This document shows, in pieces, positions 61,794 through 64,000 of a stretch of DNA of 64,000 nt. Position numbers and translations under genes: made by a program. The notes beneath the pieces are model-generated. The model ran no database searches and was not told the origin of the DNA. It was given only the letters and a program-made list of their open reading frames with translations. Position 1 is the stretch's first letter, and the number at the start of each line of letters is the position of its first letter. Source of the stretch: Acidovorax_G lacteus (GTDB lineage: Bacteria; Pseudomonadota; Gammaproteobacteria; Burkholderiales; Burkholderiaceae_C); assembly GCF_039540375.1 (NCBI RefSeq), contig NZ_BAABEX010000007.1, positions 434,001-498,000 of the forward strand, read 5' to 3'.

Positions 61794-62899
61794 AAACCCT
61801 GCGAAAGCTGATCCACCGCCAGGCCCTGGCCGCCGTGGCGTATGTCACGCTCGGTTTCCTTGCACTGTTTTTCTTTTTCGATCTGGTCGATGAGTTGCGA
61901 TGGATCGGCCGGGCCGGCGCCGATGGCTACCAGATGGGACACGCGCTCGCGTTCGTGGCGCTGAGCATGCCCAGCCATCTCTACGAGCTGCTGCCCATCA
62001 CCGTGTTGATTGGCACGATCTTTGTCACGGCCCGGCTCGCGCAGAGCTCCGAGTTCACCATCATGCGCACGAGCGGACTGGGGCCCTGGAAGGCCCTGCG
62101 CACGCTGCTGACGCTGGGAGGCATGTTCGTGCTGATCACGTTTGCCGTAGGCGACTACATCGCGCCGTACGCAGACCGGGCCGCCCAGCTCATCAAGGCA
62201 CAGCACCTGGGACGGCTGACCTCGGGCGCCACCGGGGCCTGGCTGAAAGAACGGCAGAACGGACACTCGTTCGCCGTGAACGTGCGCGCACTGTCGCCAG
62301 ACGGAGCTTTGCAGGATGTGCGCATTTTCGAGTTTGACAGTGAGGGGCGTCTCACGGCCAAAACCCAGGCGCTGCGCGGAACGGTGTCGAGCGGCGATGC
62401 GGGCTGGCTGCTCGAAAACGTGCAACGCAGCCGCTTCGAGCGCAATGAGGCCGATGCCACCAAGGTGCTGCATGAGAGCTTGCCCCAATGGACCTGGCCG
62501 ACCGGCTTGAGCCTGGACATGGTGGCGGCATCACTGCTCAAGCCTGATCGGATGGCTACCATCGACCTGTTCCAGTACATCCGGCATCTGGAGGCCAACG
62601 GCCAATCGGCCCAGCGCTACGAGATCGAGTTCTGGCGCAAGGTGTTTTACCCCTTGAGTTGCCTGGTGATGGTGGTCCTGGCCCTGCCGTTTGCCTACCT
62701 GCATTTCCGCTCGGGCGGCATTGCGGGCTACGTGTTCGGCGGGGTCATGGCCGGCATCAGCTTCTTCCTGCTGAACAACGTGTTCGGCTATGCCGGCAAT
62801 CTCCAGAACTGGTCGCCCATGTGGACGGCCGCCGCTCCGGGCCTCATCTACACCCTACTGTCGCTGGCTGCCTTTGGCTGGCTGGTCTTGCGGCGCTGA
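61790..62899 (+). CDS. lptG: LPS export permease LptG
   Basis: A 369-residue partner of LptF with the same six-helix plan: YVTLGFLALFFFFDLVDE near the start, LAQSSEFTIMRTSGLGPWK cytoplasmic coupling region, and a helical C-terminus (AGYVFGGVMAGISFFLLNNVF). ATG overlaps the lptF stop (ATGA). Confidence 0.94.
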   Translation: MKTLRKLIHRQALAAVAYVTLGFLALFFFFDLVDELRWIGRAGADGYQMGHALAFVALSMPSHLYELLPITVLIGTIFVTARLAQSSEFTIMRTSGLGPWKALRTLLTLGGMFVLITFAVGDYIAPYADRAAQLIKAQHLGRLTSGATGAWLKERQNGHSFAVNVRALSPDGALQDVRIFEFDSEGRLTAKTQALRGTVSSGDAGWLLENVQRSRFERNEADATKVLHESLPQWTWPTGLSLDMVAASLLKPDRMATIDLFQYIRHLEANGQSAQRYEIEFWRKVFYPLSCLVMVVLALPFAYLHFRSGGIAGYVFGGVMAGISFFLLNNVFGYAGNLQNWSPMWTAAAPGLIYTLLSLAAFGWLVLRR

Positions 62900-62905
62900 A
62901 CCACC

Positions 62906-63316
62906 ATGACACCCTCCGCAGTCCCTTCACATGCCATCGTGCTGTTCTCGCACGGCTCACGCGACCCTTTGTGGAGCGCTCCGCTGCGCGCCGTGGAAGA
63001 GCAGATCCGCCGCGACCGGCCGGAACAGGCGGTGTGCAGTGCGTACCTGGAACTGTGTCTTCCCGATCTTCCCACTGCCGTGCGCCAGATGTTGGACCAT
63101 GGCCACCAGCACATCGTGATCGTGCCCATGTTCCTGGGCATCGGAAAGCATGCGCGCGAAGATCTCCCGCTGCTGGTCGAGCAATTGCGCGCGGAGCATC
63201 CACAGGCGGTGTTCCACCTGCAACCCGCTATTGGAGAGGACCTGCGCATGACCCGCTTGATGGCCGATATCGCATGCTCGCCCCCAACCGGTCGACCTGA
63301 AACACCCGCGCTTTAG
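62906..63316 (+). CDS. CbiX-type sirohydrochlorin chelatase-like protein
   Basis: A 136-residue short CbiX-like protein. The metal-chelation histidines appear in FSHGSRDPLW and GIGKHAREDLP. Short CbiX proteins insert cobalt or iron into sirohydrochlorin for cobalamin or siroheme. It starts 7 bases after lptG and is followed by a cysB-like regulator gene, which suggests siroheme for sulfite reduction. Confidence 0.85.
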   Translation: MTPSAVPSHAIVLFSHGSRDPLWSAPLRAVEEQIRRDRPEQAVCSAYLELCLPDLPTAVRQMLDHGHQHIVIVPMFLGIGKHAREDLPLLVEQLRAEHPQAVFHLQPAIGEDLRMTRLMADIACSPPTGRPETPAL

Positions 63317-63355
63317 ACGATTGAGGCATAATGAGATCGATCTTTATATCGATAC

Positions 63356-64000
63356 ATGAACCTCCATCAGTTTCGCTTCGTTCAAGAAGCCGCCCGCCGC
63401 AATCTCAACCTCACGGAAGCCGCCAAGGCGTTGCACACCTCACAACCCGGGGTGTCCAAAGCCATCATCGAGCTTGAAGAGGAACTGGGCGTGGACATCT
63501 TCGCGCGGCACGGCAAGCGCCTCAAGCGCATCACCGAGCCTGGGCAGCATGTGCTGCGCAGCATCGAAGTGATCATGCGGGAGGTGGGCAATCTCAAGCG
63601 CATCGGAGAACAGTTCAGCGCCCAGGACACCGGCACGCTCAGCATTGCCACCACGCACACCCAGGCGCGGTACGTGCTGCCGGTGCCGGTGGCACGTCTG
63701 CGCGAGGCCTATCCCAAGGTCAACATCAGCCTGCACCAGGCCACGCCAGACCAGGTGGCACGCATGGTGATCGACGAGACCGCAGAGATCGGCATGGCCA
63801 CCGAATCGCTGGCCGATTACCCGGAACTCGTCACACTCCCGTGCTACGAGTGGCAGCACGTCCTGGTGCTGCCGCCGGGCCATCCCCTGGCAAGCAAGGA
63901 ACGCATCGGTCTGGAGGACATTGCCCACGAGCCCCTGATCACCTACCACCCATCGTTCACCGGACGCGGCAAGATCGACCACGCCTTTGCCAACCGCAAG
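63356..64000 (+). CDS. cysB: CysB-family LysR regulator (truncated by window end)
   Basis: The first 215 codons of a LysR regulator. HTH: NLNLTEAAKALHTSQPGVSK; effector domain start LSIATTHTQARYVLP, the CysB/Cbl hallmark, with TYHPSFTGRGKID matching the sulfate/acetylserine pocket region. CysB controls sulfur assimilation. CATAAT at 63327-63332 may be its -10; no ribosome site is seen before ATG 63356. Two ATCGAT palindromes (63336-63341, 63348-63353) lie just before the start. Confidence 0.88.
   Translation, partial: MNLHQFRFVQEAARRNLNLTEAAKALHTSQPGVSKAIIELEEELGVDIFARHGKRLKRITEPGQHVLRSIEVIMREVGNLKRIGEQFSAQDTGTLSIATTHTQARYVLPVPVARLREAYPKVNISLHQATPDQVARMVIDETAEIGMATESLADYPELVTLPCYEWQHVLVLPPGHPLASKERIGLEDIAHEPLITYHPSFTGRGKIDHAFANRK

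Overview
The window is high-GC, gene-dense bacterial chromosome with no rRNA, tRNA, CRISPR array, prophage or intact insertion sequence that I could find. Gene content and order (smc-zipA-ligA; exbB-exbD-lpxK-Trm112-like-kdsB-adk; holC-pepA/lptF-lptG; class I phaC/phaA/phaB) and the protein sequences point to a betaproteobacterium of the Burkholderiales, most likely Comamonadaceae (Acidovorax-like). The taxon is inferred from gene families and order, not from a marker search.

Layout. 1-2.3 kb: YheS-like ABC-F ATPase, a possible 24-residue ORF and a terminator. 2.3-7.3 kb (minus): polyhydroxybutyrate genes phaC, phaA, an EAL-domain phosphodiesterase gene, and phaB. 7.4-11.1 kb: small membrane protein, pgeF, maleylpyruvate/maleylacetoacetate isomerase, MarR regulator, divergent fumarylpyruvate hydrolase, NUDIX hydrolase. 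11.1-17.9 kb (minus): smc, zipA, ligA. 18.3-23.1 kb: two divergent cyclic-di-GMP proteins. 23.4-24.1 kb: L,D-transpeptidase-like protein. 24.3-30.3 kb: LysR regulator and valine catabolism genes mmsA, acyl-CoA dehydrogenase and mmsB, with an LprI-like and a TfoX-like gene interspersed.

30.4-42.3 kb (minus): an 11-gene putative operon that reads as CoA-dependent aerobic 2-aminobenzoate (anthranilate) degradation. It holds 2-aminobenzoyl-CoA monooxygenase/reductase, MarR, enoyl-CoA hydratase, acyl-CoA dehydrogenase, aryl-CoA ligase, a complete Liv-type ABC transporter and a Rid-family protein. A consensus-like promoter lies directly upstream. 42.5-47.1 kb: icd, a small secreted basic protein, DUF192, sodB, xseA. 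47.4-51.4 kb: exbBD-lpxK-kdsB-adk. 51.5-54.7 kb: small exported and membrane proteins, asparaginase, lexA behind an SOS box, and an unrecognised protein. 55.3-64 kb: D-2-hydroxyacid dehydrogenase, orphan LivK-type binding protein, DUF2486-like protein, holC, pepA, lptFG, CbiX-like protein and a truncated cysB-like regulator.

The most unusual structure is a dispersed composite palindrome. A small stem (GCTATY-N5-RATAGC) lies next to a larger stem (GCTGCTCGTGCTT...AAGCACGAGCAGC). I found eight full or partial copies. One lies inside the xseA reading frame and appears to have been domesticated as about 14 extra residues, and two inverted copies bracket the tfoX-like gene in the valine cluster. 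The EAL gene between phaA and phaB and the Rid protein in the aminobenzoate operon are the other leads.
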